Of a stretch of DNA of 64,000 bases, positions 35,846 to 47,343 are shown piece after piece (within the stretch, counting starts at the first letter, position 1; each line of letters starts with the position of its first letter). The notes under the pieces were generated by a model. The model was not told where the DNA came from and made no database searches. It saw only the letters and a list, made by a program, of their open reading frames with translations. The translations under genes were made by a program, and so were the position numbers. The stretch covers positions 2,852,001-2,916,000 of the forward strand of contig NZ_JAHVAO010000001.1 of assembly GCF_019264345.1 (NCBI RefSeq), given 5' to 3'. Source of the stretch: Marinobacter arenosus. Its GTDB lineage: Bacteria > Pseudomonadota > Gammaproteobacteria > Pseudomonadales > Oleiphilaceae.

Positions 35846-36796
35846 TCAATAGCTGTGGCTCAACAGGTAGTGGTAATCGGCCTTGTATCGCTGCCAGGTC
35901 AGCGCCTGATTGCGGTGGTCAACCAGCGCGGCTGCGTTGAATGCTTCCACGAATGCCCAGGTTTCGCCACTGTCGGTGTACCCCCCGAAACCACCTTCCC
36001 AATCGATCAACTGGATCAGGTCGAACAGTAGGTTCATGGCCAGGACGCCGTTGGCGTCTTCCAGGTAGCGATAGGCGAGGGCGTAGTGCTCGAACCGGTA
36101 GTCGGCTGCGCCGGCGTCGAGCAGAGTGGCATCCTCGAGGGGGTCGTAATTGTAGTGCTGGTACGGCGATGCAATGGGTTCGCCGGCCACCACAGAAGCC
36201 TGGCCTTCGGCAAACCAATAGGGCAGTAGGGTGGAGCGGGCGCTGTACCGACTCAGGTTTTCCTGAACGAAGTGGGCAAGTTGGTGTCTGAAGATGGTAT
36301 CGGTTTCATAGGGCCAGTGGCGGTAATGGGGGCTGATGCTGACGGCTGACATCGATGCCTCGGCGAGCTGGTCCGGGGAAATGGAATCGGTCAGGCAGGC
36401 GAGGATCTGACCGGGATAGGGTGCCGCCGCACTGCGATCCTCCACAAACTCGGGCCAACGCAACTGGAAACGGCCCAGCACCCCGTCTATGTGGTGTTCC
36501 AGTTCCGTCGCTGCCGCCCGGAAATCGGTTTCGCTGTACGCTGGGGAGCCGTAGACGCGGACCCTGCCACTGTCGGTCTCAAAGTACAGCGGTTCACTGA
36601 TGCAGGCCTGGGCATGGGGGTCCAGAGTCCAGTCCGAGTTGGGAAAGTGGTCCCCGGTATCCCGGGCGTCGAAGAAAAATCCGGGCGTGAAGGAGGAGTG
36701 ATCGTCCGACCGATCGTGGTCAGAAGAGACGGTGACCTTGCACCCCGTCAGCAGGAGAGGAACCAATGCCAGTAGTACGCTTTTCCATACAGTCAT
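35846..36796 (-). CDS. Lipoprotein with degenerate gluzincin (peptidase MA-like) domain
   Basis: A 316-residue predicted lipoprotein: the lipobox LLTGC puts the lipidated Cys at 19. Residues about 90-220 resemble the peptidase MA-like gluzincins, with a helix RHQLAHFVQENL (His171 and His175) followed by PYWFAEGQASV with the third ligand-type Glu197. The catalytic Glu of HExxH is Gln172 (codon CAA on the minus strand), so zinc could still bind but proteolysis is doubtful. It would be anchored in the outer or inner membrane facing the periplasm. I found no functional context. The 347-bp spacer to katG precedes it. Confidence 0.65.
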   Translation of the reverse strand: MTVWKSVLLALVPLLLTGCKVTVSSDHDRSDDHSSFTPGFFFDARDTGDHFPNSDWTLDPHAQACISEPLYFETDSGRVRVYGSPAYSETDFRAAATELEHHIDGVLGRFQLRWPEFVEDRSAAAPYPGQILACLTDSISPDQLAEASMSAVSISPHYRHWPYETDTIFRHQLAHFVQENLSRYSARSTLLPYWFAEGQASVVAGEPIASPYQHYNYDPLEDATLLDAGAADYRFEHYALAYRYLEDANGVLAMNLLFDLIQLIDWEGGFGGYTDSGETWAFVEAFNAAALVDHRNQALTWQRYKADYHYLLSHSY

Positions 36797-39372
<2,576 letters not shown>

Positions 39373-39388
39373 TCCGCTCTGAAACCAA

Positions 39389-39423
39389 AGCCCGGCGGGG
39401 AGCTTCCTCGCCGGGCTTTTTTT
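39389..39423 (+). terminator. Rho-independent terminator after katG
   Basis: AGCCCGGCGGGGA (39389-39401) pairs with TCCTCGCCGGGCT, one G-T wobble, tight GCT loop, followed by seven T to 39423. Confidence 0.9.
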
Positions 39424-39437
39424 GGCGCTGACGAACG

Positions 39438-40724
39438 TCAGGCGGGTGGCGAACAGCTCGCCGCGGGCAGGAAGTTTATCCAGCTTCTGATCAGCTCGAC
39501 CCCCTCCTGATGCACCACGGACCGTCCGAGCTCCGGCATCCGATGCCGGTTGTCATTGGTGGAAATCCGGAACAGCAGATAGGAATCCCCGGCGTCCTGG
39601 GGGACCACATCCGCGGAATAGTCCGGATGCCCGCCCGCCACCGGCGTTTTGCAGGTACCAAACTTGCCGGGATCGTCGGCGTACGCGCGATTGTATTCGA
39701 CCTGTAACCCGCTTCCGCCGGCCGCCCCGGCGTAGTTTTCCGGCAGCGTCAGACCTGAGCGATGGCAATGGGCGCAGTTGATGTCCAGGTAGGCTTTCGC
39801 CGTATCCATCAGCTGTTCGTCGTTGAGCGCACTGACCGTGGTCAGGTCGTTGAACACCGGTGCCTTGGTTACGGACTGCATGTCGGCTGGCAGCCCGGTC
39901 AGGATGCCGCCCTCTGCCCAGTAAGCCAGCTGGTTGTAGATCATGCCGCCGTAGTCAAAGTCGTGGTTGAGGTACCTGGCCTTGGGGCCAATGGGCAGGA
40001 AGATGGGTTCCCGCTTGTCGTCGGCGCTCTGAAGCACCGGCACGACCGAATGGCACGAGGTGCAGTCCGACGCCGTTGGTACCGAGTAGGTAAAGGTGAT
40101 ATCCGCGCCGTTGTGGCTCGTGGTCATGTCCGGGATGGACTTGCCGGAGATGGCAATCGTCGCATCCTCGCTGCTCGACCAGTAGTACGGGATTGCAAGC
40201 CAGCCGTTTTCACGGTGGATCAGTAGCCGGGTTTCGATAACCGTCTCGGCGCCGTCGCGGAATGCGGTGTTCTCGGGCAGGGCAAAGGTTTTAGTAATCA
40301 CCGTGCCAACGGGAAACTCCAGAACCTCGTTGTCCGTATAGCTGGCCGTTTTGCCCTCCGGTATGAACACAAACCGGTACTTGGAGGTGTAATCGGTGAA
40401 CAGGGCCGTCGACAGATCGTAGGGGACGCCACCCGTCGAGGGGTTGGCGGTGGGATCGGTCGGGTTCTGGAACAATCCGTAGTCGGACAGGTTTCGGCAG
40501 GTCTCGGTCATCAGGGCATCCCAGTTCACGCCCTGGGTGTCTGCATTGCAGTCCCCCTGCGTTCCGGAAGGTGCGCCCGCGCCGGCATTCAAGGCCGAGC
40601 CTGTCGCTCCCGTCCCGGCACCGGTTTCGCTATTGGAGCCACCACCGCCGCCGCAGGCCGATAAGGTCAGGGCGGCGGTTACACCGGTGATCCAGTATTT
40701 GAGTGTGTTCTTGTAGGTTGTCAT
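39438..40724 (-). CDS. SO2930-type diheme c-type cytochrome lipoprotein
   Basis: A 428-residue exported lipoprotein (lipobox LSAC, Cys24) followed by a Gly/Ser/Ala-rich linker to about residue 55. Two haem-binding motifs, CTSCH at 221-225 and CAHCH at 317-321, sit in the C-terminal half; a late HRMPELG.S segment may give an axial Met. I recognise the family as the SO2930/HNE_0200-type diheme protein (TIGR03806), which is regularly encoded beside the parallel beta-helix protein found upstream here. It should face the periplasm or cell surface. The pair's function is unknown. It lies 75 bp after the beta-helix gene stop on the same strand. Confidence 0.82.
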   Translation of the reverse strand: MTTYKNTLKYWITGVTAALTLSACGGGGGSNSETGAGTGATGSALNAGAGAPSGTQGDCNADTQGVNWDALMTETCRNLSDYGLFQNPTDPTANPSTGGVPYDLSTALFTDYTSKYRFVFIPEGKTASYTDNEVLEFPVGTVITKTFALPENTAFRDGAETVIETRLLIHRENGWLAIPYYWSSSEDATIAISGKSIPDMTTSHNGADITFTYSVPTASDCTSCHSVVPVLQSADDKREPIFLPIGPKARYLNHDFDYGGMIYNQLAYWAEGGILTGLPADMQSVTKAPVFNDLTTVSALNDEQLMDTAKAYLDINCAHCHRSGLTLPENYAGAAGGSGLQVEYNRAYADDPGKFGTCKTPVAGGHPDYSADVVPQDAGDSYLLFRISTNDNRHRMPELGRSVVHQEGVELIRSWINFLPAASCSPPA

Positions 40725-40799
40725 CGCACAGACTCTCGTACGTTGGCTTGCCGTGAAGGCCGAACGAGTCGCCCCTCACGTTGTCGGATGGGTTGAAGA

Positions 40800-42371
40800 T
40801 CAGAGCGAACAGGCGTGCTCGGCGAGGTCATCACCCGCACAACCGTAGATATTGTTCTTGAAGTTGACGGACGCGGGCGGGAGCCGATTCTGGACACAGG
40901 CCAGGTAGGTGTTGTTCACCATTTGGTCGATCAACAGGCTGGGGACAGGGTTGCCGTCTCCGTCGAAACTACCGGCAGACGGTGTGGGATCGTAGACCAG
41001 TCCGGTATTTACATTTTCATAGTCCGGGGCCGGGTTGCCGTTGACGTTGCTGTTGGCGCAGATCAGGTCGCCATTGGTGTAGGCGTCGTAGTCGACCCCG
41101 TCGGCGGCCGCTTCGGGGCCGACAAGACCGTCAAAGCCGGCGATTGCCCCGGCGTTGGAGAGAAGCTCACCAATACCGCCGTACAAGATGGCTGGCATGG
41201 TTTCCCCCAGCATCAGGGTATAGCCATCAACAATGTCCTGGATAAGCGCTCCCCGGGGATCCGCGCCGTTCCGTGCGATGGTGTTGTTGTGCATGTACAC
41301 GTTTTTCACCAGTGGGCTCCAGCCCCTGGCCATGGTCGCACCGTAGTTGGCCGGGTAGTTCGCCACGTCGTCATCGGCCAGGAAATAGCTGGCGATGGCA
41401 ATGGCCGTGGTTTCGTTATCGGTGATCTGGTTGTTGTAGATTTCCACGTCGCTGGCGGCATAAACAAGAACACCGGTGCCAGGCGGCACAATGCCCACGG
41501 CGCCACTGCCCACGTTCTCGGCGTTGTTGGCATAGACCGTGTTGTTGAAGATCCGGATGTTGCCGCCGTACGCCTGTTCCAGCCCTGGCAGGTCAAAGGC
41601 CAGAATCCCGCCGGTGTTGCCGGCCGCCAGGTTGTTGTACACATCGGCCATGGTGGAGTTTTCGATTTCGATACCGGCGACGTTGTTGATCGCGCTGTTG
41701 TCCCGGATCACGATGTTGTTGGACTGGCCCACGTAGATGCCCGCGTCTGCGGAGCCATAGGCGTAGTTGTTTTCCAGCAACACATTCTGGCTCTGCAGCG
41801 GATACAGGCCGTAGGCCCCGTTGTCGGAGGCCAGTTCGCCTTCCCATACGGTGGCGGTGTAGGTCATGTGAACACCGTTGGCGCTGATCGTCTTGATGCC
41901 GTTTTTGCGGGCCTCATACACGCCCAGGTCACGGATGGTGATATCAGTACCGCCCTCGAAGCGGATGGCGTCGTCGCCGTCGGCGTTGGAGAAATCGAGG
42001 ATGGTTTCGTTGATGCCGTGACCGGTCAGAATCAGCCCACTGGCACTGCTGATGGTAATCGTTTCAGAAACGGTGAAACGTCCTTTGGGCAACACCACGG
42101 TGGCATCGTCCGGAACGTTGAACAGGGCGAGCAGAAGGGCCTCGGTAATGTCATCGCCGGGCTGTGCGTCTGCGGCCACGAAAATGGCGTCCCCGGGAAT
42201 CGCAAAGCCCGAGGTGGTTGTGGTCGTGCTCTGGGCCGAGGCATTCGAGCCATCCGAGCCCGCAGGTCCGGGCGCACCGTCTTTGCCGTCGTCCCCGCAG
42301 CCTGAGATGAATAGGCTGCCAGATAACACAGCGACCGAAAGCAGGCCTTTACGGCCGGGCAATGTCCACAT
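40800..42371 (-). CDS. Parallel beta-helix lipoprotein, partner of SO2930-type cytochrome
   Basis: A 523-residue lipoprotein (FISGC lipobox near residue 25) with a short collagen-like GKDGAPGPAGSDGS stretch, then right-handed parallel beta-helix repeats from about 60 to 330, rich in Asn/Gly ladders such as NNIVIRDNSAINN, YNNLAAGN, IFNNTVYANN. This is the TIGR03805-type partner of the diheme protein. ATG 42371 has GGGAG upstream. Beta-helix proteins often bind or cleave polysaccharide, but no catalytic residues can be named. The sequence has more Asn codons than its neighbours because of the repeat ladders, not necessarily because of transfer. Confidence 0.82.
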   Translation of the reverse strand: MWTLPGRKGLLSVAVLSGSLFISGCGDDGKDGAPGPAGSDGSNASAQSTTTTTSGFAIPGDAIFVAADAQPGDDITEALLLALFNVPDDATVVLPKGRFTVSETITISSASGLILTGHGINETILDFSNADGDDAIRFEGGTDITIRDLGVYEARKNGIKTISANGVHMTYTATVWEGELASDNGAYGLYPLQSQNVLLENNYAYGSADAGIYVGQSNNIVIRDNSAINNVAGIEIENSTMADVYNNLAAGNTGGILAFDLPGLEQAYGGNIRIFNNTVYANNAENVGSGAVGIVPPGTGVLVYAASDVEIYNNQITDNETTAIAIASYFLADDDVANYPANYGATMARGWSPLVKNVYMHNNTIARNGADPRGALIQDIVDGYTLMLGETMPAILYGGIGELLSNAGAIAGFDGLVGPEAAADGVDYDAYTNGDLICANSNVNGNPAPDYENVNTGLVYDPTPSAGSFDGDGNPVPSLLIDQMVNNTYLACVQNRLPPASVNFKNNIYGCAGDDLAEHACSL

Positions 42372-42637
42372 AAACAACTCCCTACGGTTCTTGTTTGAAT
42401 TCTTTGGCCGCAATCAGCCACCAGCATGACGCTAAACGGGCCGTGGGAATGGTTCCATATAATCAGGTGGTCGAATCGTGGAAGGCACTGTGCAAACTAT
42501 GAAAGGCCGCGAAAACAAAGGGCTGGGAGCTGCGGTTGGGCGTTCCGAAGACGGTGTGCGAATCGTGCAATTACAGGTTTTGACCAGCGTCTTTCAGCCT
42601 GTTTGCCGGGAGTGACGCTGTTGAGAAAAGGGGAAGG

Positions 42638-42661
42638 AGGCCGGCTGTTTCCAGCCGGCCT
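42638..42661 (-). terminator. Hairpin terminator after first sulfatase
   Basis: AGGCCGGCTG (42638-42647) and CAGCCGGCCT (42652-42661) form a perfect 10-bp stem with a TTTC loop. On the minus strand it follows the sulfatase stop and is trailed by a pyrimidine-rich CCTTCCCCTTTTC, a weak T run. The rest of 42372-42668 shows no gene. Confidence 0.6.
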
Positions 42662-42668
42662 GTCGCTT

Positions 42669-44273
42669 TTATTGCATGCCCTTGTTTATGAAATCTTCGA
42701 CGACGTTCGACATGTCAAAGGATTTGCCGCCCTGCACGGGCGGGTATTCGGCCAGGGTCTTGAGGTGCTGCCCCATCAGTTCGCCCATGGGCTGAATCAG
42801 CCAGGACACTTTCTGCATCAGGTGACCATAGGCATCCGGGCTGTCATAGCTTTCGAAGGGATCCATCCGGATATTGAACACCAGCGGTACCGTGCGGGGA
42901 ACCAGGTTGGCGTAATAGTCTTCCTTGGTAGAGAAGTGGAATTTCCACGGCCCCATGCGCACGGCGGTCAACTTGGACTCGTAATAGTGGAAGATGTGAT
43001 CACGCGCCGAGTGCTCGGCGTCACCCTTCCAGTAAGGAAGATTGTTCACTCCGTCGATGTACTGTTCCTTCTCCTCCATCATCCGTTGGGCCACATCGTC
43101 CACACCCGCGGCCGCGGCAAGACTGGTGAACATGTCCTGGTGCCCCTGGATACCATTGAGTTTCTGTCCTGGCTCGATAACGCCGGGCCAGCGAATCATG
43201 GAAGGCACCCGAATGCCGCCCTCGTAGGTTGTCATTTTCTCGCCCCGGAAGGGGGTGGTGGCACCATGAGGCCAGGAGCTGTGTTCCGGGCCGTTGTCCG
43301 TGGAATACCAGATGATGGTGTTTTCATCCAGGCCGTTCTGTTTCAGGAAATCGAGTACAAGCCCGATGTCGTGGTCATGCTGGAGCATGCCGGAGCCGTG
43401 ATAGTCGGCTTCAGAGGTGTACTCTTCCGCGGCGTAGCGCCACTCATCGTTCAGCCGGGTGTACAGATGCATCCGGCTGGTATTGAGCCAGACGAAAAAG
43501 GGTTTACCCTCCGCCTTGGCGGTCTTCATGAAGTCTTCGGCTTTGGGAATCACTTCGCCCGCGTCGAAGTTTTTCATCCGTTCCTGGGTGAGCGGGCCGG
43601 TATCCTCAATTCTTTGTTTGCCTACCTTTCCAAATCGGGGGTCCACGGTCTCGTCCACCGTATCCGTGGCAAACGAGTGGATCACGCCACGGGTCCCGAA
43701 TTTCTTTTCATACGCGTCCAGGTCGCCCGAGTAAGCTTCGCCGAAGCGCTGGTAGTCACGCTGTTCGGCCTCTTCCTGAGTGTTCAGGTGATAGAGGTTG
43801 CCGAAGAATTCGTCAAAGCCATGGGCGGTGGGCAGATGTTCGTTTCGGTCACCGAGGTGATTCTTACCAAAGTGCCCGGTGGCGTAGCCCTCGGCTTTCA
43901 GCACCTCGGCGAGGGAAGGCGATGCCTCCTGCAGCCCGAGGGAATCGCCCGGCTGACCGACCGTGGTCATGCCAGACCGGATCGGATACTGCCCGGTAAT
44001 GAAGGCGGCGCGGCCCGCCGTACACGAGGGCTGGGCGTAGTGATCGGTAAAGCGGATGCCTTCCATACCAATCCGATCAATATTTGGGGTTTTGTAGCCC
44101 ATGGTGCTGAGGCCGTAGGCACTGAGATTCTGCCAGCCTATGTCGTCCCCCCAGATCACCAGTATGTTGGGGCGGTCGGTTTGGGCGTAGGCGGCTCCTG
44201 CGGAGAGGATGGACAAGGTAAGTGCGACCAGGCAGGTCGCCAGGACGTTCCAGAAACGGTGGGTCTCGGTCAT
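42669..44273 (-). CDS. Exported type I sulfatase (arylsulfatase), first copy
   Basis: A 534-residue sulfatase with signal peptide (to about AAYAQ). The N-terminal metal Asp pair is in VIWGDDIGW (about 39-47) and the formylglycine motif reads [12 protein letters not shown] with Cys84, the C-x-A-x-R form, so an FGE-type converting enzyme is needed but is not encoded here. [29 protein letters not shown] is shared almost exactly with the second sulfatase at 59.8-61.4 kb. It would hydrolyse a sulfate ester in the periplasm. Substrate unknown. Divergent promoters do not apply; fadD lies upstream on the same strand with a 155-bp spacer. Confidence 0.9.
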   Translation of the reverse strand: MTETHRFWNVLATCLVALTLSILSAGAAYAQTDRPNILVIWGDDIGWQNLSAYGLSTMGYKTPNIDRIGMEGIRFTDHYAQPSCTAGRAAFITGQYPIRSGMTTVGQPGDSLGLQEASPSLAEVLKAEGYATGHFGKNHLGDRNEHLPTAHGFDEFFGNLYHLNTQEEAEQRDYQRFGEAYSGDLDAYEKKFGTRGVIHSFATDTVDETVDPRFGKVGKQRIEDTGPLTQERMKNFDAGEVIPKAEDFMKTAKAEGKPFFVWLNTSRMHLYTRLNDEWRYAAEEYTSEADYHGSGMLQHDHDIGLVLDFLKQNGLDENTIIWYSTDNGPEHSSWPHGATTPFRGEKMTTYEGGIRVPSMIRWPGVIEPGQKLNGIQGHQDMFTSLAAAAGVDDVAQRMMEEKEQYIDGVNNLPYWKGDAEHSARDHIFHYYESKLTAVRMGPWKFHFSTKEDYYANLVPRTVPLVFNIRMDPFESYDSPDAYGHLMQKVSWLIQPMGELMGQHLKTLAEYPPVQGGKSFDMSNVVEDFINKGMQ

Positions 44274-44428
44274 ATGAAGCGCTCCATTAAATCCAATTTA
44301 ACAGACGGATTGCGCGCTGCCCCGTGTTCGCCGAATTCCTTGCGCCGGGGCCTCGCGTCATACGGGGTATGACTGGTAATGGATACGAGAATAGCAGCGA
44401 GTTGTATTACCGCCACCGAAGCGGGTCG

Positions 44429-46051
44429 CTAGCGCAACTCCTTGCGCAGGATCTTGCCAACGTTGGACTTGGGGATCTCCTCGAGCCGGATGATTTCTCT
44501 CGGCACCTTGTAGGCGGCAAGATTGGCCCGGCAGTACTCGATGATCTGGCCGAGGTTGAACTCACCGGCGCCGGACGGCGAGACAAACAATCGCACCCGC
44601 TCGCCGGTTTTTTCATCCGGCACGCCAACGCAGGCCGCCTCGCCAACGCTGTCCAGCTCGCACACGAGGCTTTCAATTTCGTTGGGATAGACGTTGAAAC
44701 CGGAGACAATCAGCATGTCTTTCTTGCGGTCGACAATCTCAAACTGACCGTCTTCATGCATCACCGCTACATCGCCGGTCCGGAAATAGCCATCGCTGGT
44801 AAAGGCCTCGCGGGTGGCGTCCTCCCGGTTCCAGTAGCCTTTCATGATCTGGGGGCCTTTGGCACAGAGCTCGCCCGCTTCGCCTGGTGGAAGTGGCTGG
44901 TCATCCGGGCCCAGGATCTTGACGTCCGTGGACGGCACGGGGTAACCCACGGTACCACTGAATTGTTCGTTGCCAAGCAGGTTCAGGGTGAGGATCGGCG
45001 ACGTTTCGGACAGACCGAAGCCTTCCACAATGTGATTGCCTGAGGCGGCCTTCCAGCGCTCCGAGGTGCTGGCGAAAATCTTGGAGCCGCCGCCAAAGGC
45101 GACCTTGCAAGCGGAGAAATCGACGATCTTGAAATCCGGATGCCGGGTCATGCTGGTATAGAGGGTATTCACACCCCCGATCACGGTAAAGCGTGCATTC
45201 CAGATGGTACGAATCAACGCATCCAACTCCCGTGGATTGGGAATCAGGATGGCTTTGGCGCCGATCGCCGCATAGGCCACGAATATCATCAGGCCAAAGA
45301 TGTGGTACATCGGCAGGGCCAGAACCACACATTCCTTGCCCGGCGTGTTGGCATCCGGCATAAAGGCCCGGAACTGAAGGGTATTGGCGATCAGATTGCG
45401 GTGGGTCAGCGTTGCCCCTTTGGACGGTCCCGTGGTGCCACCGGTGTACTGCAGAAACAGCACATCCTCTGCGTTGATGTCCACCGGTTCAGGCTTCTGG
45501 CCCCTGTACTTTGACAACAGGCTTTGCAGGGTCCGGTGTTGGCCGAGGTTCTCTGCGATGCCGGGGCTGAGCAAACTGGTGCCCGAGCCATCGCCGGGAC
45601 CGATGGTGATCGCGGACTCCAGCGGCGTCTGGGCCCGGATTTCTGCCAGGGCCGGAGTGGCGCCTTCGAATATGAAAATGTGTCTGGCACCCGAATCGTT
45701 GAGCTGATGCGCCAATTCACGGGGAGTATAGAGCGGATTGACGTTAACCTGCACGCCGCCGGCTTTCAGAATGCCGAGCATGACGATCGGGTAGGCAAAC
45801 AGGTTGGGGCTCATCAGCGCGATACGGTCGCCCTTCCGAACGCCCAGATCCTGCTGCAGGCTGACGGCAACGGCATCCGACAGGCTGTCCAGCTCCTGGT
45901 AGGTCAATGTCATGCCGAAGCATTCGAGGGCCTGGTGGTTTGGAAACTGGGCCACCGCCTGCCTGAACAGGTCATTGATGGATGCGAAGTCGTTGGGGTC
46001 AATCGAATGCGGAACACTCTCCGGGTAGCGTTCGAGCCAGGGTTGGGTCAT
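44429..46051 (-). CDS. fadD: Long-chain acyl-CoA synthetase (FadD-like)
   Basis: A 540-residue AMP-forming acyl-CoA ligase. It opens PWLERYPESVPHSI, like E. coli FadD, and has the AMP motif LQYTGGTTGPSKGA (about 193-206), the linker-hinge DRKKDMLIVSGFNVYPNEIE and a C-terminal KSNVGKILRKELR containing the catalytic Lys. It activates fatty acids in the cytoplasm. ATG 46051 is chosen by alignment with FadD; the frame upstream to 46147 is probably non-coding. It lies between a sulfatase and an AraC regulator, suggesting a lipid-like substrate for the region. A second FadD elsewhere is likely. Confidence 0.93.
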   Translation of the reverse strand: MTQPWLERYPESVPHSIDPNDFASINDLFRQAVAQFPNHQALECFGMTLTYQELDSLSDAVAVSLQQDLGVRKGDRIALMSPNLFAYPIVMLGILKAGGVQVNVNPLYTPRELAHQLNDSGARHIFIFEGATPALAEIRAQTPLESAITIGPGDGSGTSLLSPGIAENLGQHRTLQSLLSKYRGQKPEPVDINAEDVLFLQYTGGTTGPSKGATLTHRNLIANTLQFRAFMPDANTPGKECVVLALPMYHIFGLMIFVAYAAIGAKAILIPNPRELDALIRTIWNARFTVIGGVNTLYTSMTRHPDFKIVDFSACKVAFGGGSKIFASTSERWKAASGNHIVEGFGLSETSPILTLNLLGNEQFSGTVGYPVPSTDVKILGPDDQPLPPGEAGELCAKGPQIMKGYWNREDATREAFTSDGYFRTGDVAVMHEDGQFEIVDRKKDMLIVSGFNVYPNEIESLVCELDSVGEAACVGVPDEKTGERVRLFVSPSGAGEFNLGQIIEYCRANLAAYKVPREIIRLEEIPKSNVGKILRKELR

Positions 46052-46159
46052 CGTAAAATCCAGTGATTGTTCTGATCTGTCGGTAAAGCGAAACGTCAGG
46101 AAGGTTGCCTTTGGCAGGGGGTCATAATGGCGCCGCGGAGCGGCCAAAAATTTCTCCTT

Positions 46160-47194
46160 TCACGACAGATTTTTATCAAATGAGGTCAGCGACTCCCGCA
46201 TGGCCTTCGGGGACTGGCCAAACCAGCGCAGGCAGGCGCGGTTGAAGGAGCTTTGTTGTCGGTAACCCAAGAGGCCTGCCACCTGGCTCATGGCCATCCG
46301 GGGTTCGGCCAGGTAATCGGAAGTCAGTTCCCGCCGGATGTCATCCACCAAATCCTCAAACACCACGCCCTCTCGCTTCAGGGCCCGCTGCAGCGTGCGT
46401 TCGTTGAGCGCAAGATGCCGGGCCACCAGCGAGATAGTGCAGCGTTGTCCCATGGGCAGGAGTGTGATGACGAGCGAGCGCACGTAGGCGCTGAGGGAGG
46501 CCGAGGTTTGCTCAAGCGTTTGGCGTACGTAATCCTCCATGACCTGGCGAAGCACGGCGTCGGACTGGTCAATGGGCCGTTGCAGGTCGGCGGCTGAAAG
46601 ACAGAGTGCGTTGCCGGGCATGTTGAAGTGCACCGGGCACTGGAAGATCGAACGGTATCGGGCGGCGGGCGCCTGCATAGCGTGCCGGAAACGTATCTGG
46701 GTCGGTCGGAAGTCGGGGCCGGACAGCACGCTGATCACCTGTTTGGCCAGCACCAGACTCAACTCCACGGTCTGGTTTCGAATCGGTGCCTGCGCCACGG
46801 TGATATCAAAGTACAGGGTGGCAGGCTTGCCCGGTATCACCGGGTCCAGTGCCAGATGAACGCCCGGGCTGTGGTAGGCCATGTACTTGATGATGTGTCG
46901 GATCGCCTGTTCGGTCGTCGATGAGTTCTGGGCAATTACGGCGATGGGCCCCAGAACGCCCATGCCCTGGCGAAGGCCCACCCTGAGGCCGAAATCCTTG
47001 CAGTCGAGCTCCCGGGCGGCCTGCTCCATCAGGTGAATCAGGCTGCTGTAGGGCATCATCTGCTTCGGGTTGCTGATCAAATCCTCGCGCAGATTGAATT
47101 GGCCCAGGAGCGATTTCGGATCGCCGCCCAGTTCCCGGATGGTCTCCGGGATGCCCATCATGGCGCTGGCTCGGATCAGAGTGGTTCCAGTCAT
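46160..47194 (-). CDS. AraC family regulator with Arabinose_bd-type sensor domain
   Basis: A 344-residue transcription regulator. Residues about 20-200 are the OruR/Arabinose_bd-like domain common in Pseudomonas/Marinobacter lipid regulators (DCKDFGLRVGLRQGMGVLGP). The C-terminal HTH is intact: LALNERTLQRALKREGVVFE and MSQVAGLLGYRQQSSFNRACLRWFGQSP. It lies 108 bp upstream of fadD on the same strand and is divergent from the octaheme gene by 149 bp, so either or both could be targets. Confidence 0.9.
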   Translation of the reverse strand: MTGTTLIRASAMMGIPETIRELGGDPKSLLGQFNLREDLISNPKQMMPYSSLIHLMEQAARELDCKDFGLRVGLRQGMGVLGPIAVIAQNSSTTEQAIRHIIKYMAYHSPGVHLALDPVIPGKPATLYFDITVAQAPIRNQTVELSLVLAKQVISVLSGPDFRPTQIRFRHAMQAPAARYRSIFQCPVHFNMPGNALCLSAADLQRPIDQSDAVLRQVMEDYVRQTLEQTSASLSAYVRSLVITLLPMGQRCTISLVARHLALNERTLQRALKREGVVFEDLVDDIRRELTSDYLAEPRMAMSQVAGLLGYRQQSSFNRACLRWFGQSPKAMRESLTSFDKNLS

Positions 47195-47343
47195 CGGTTC
47201 TGGCCTGGCAGGCTTGAAGACTCATCTATCAGGTTAGCGGGAATTTCGCAGGGCAACGCGTCGGGGCAACATTTTTCCGGTTGGATGAAGTAATCTGCTA
47301 GCCTTGGACTGTGCCTTCAAGGCGTTGAAAAGGACTTCATTGG

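Noticed and set aside
40815..42305. A 496-codon plus-strand frame
   Set aside because: Mirror of the beta-helix repeats; Val/Gly ladders reflect the Asn ladders of the real gene.
42426..44372. A 648-codon open frame on the plus strand
   Set aside because: It is antisense to the first sulfatase, which has full family motifs; long antisense frames are a by-product of high GC third positions, and the translation shows no domain.
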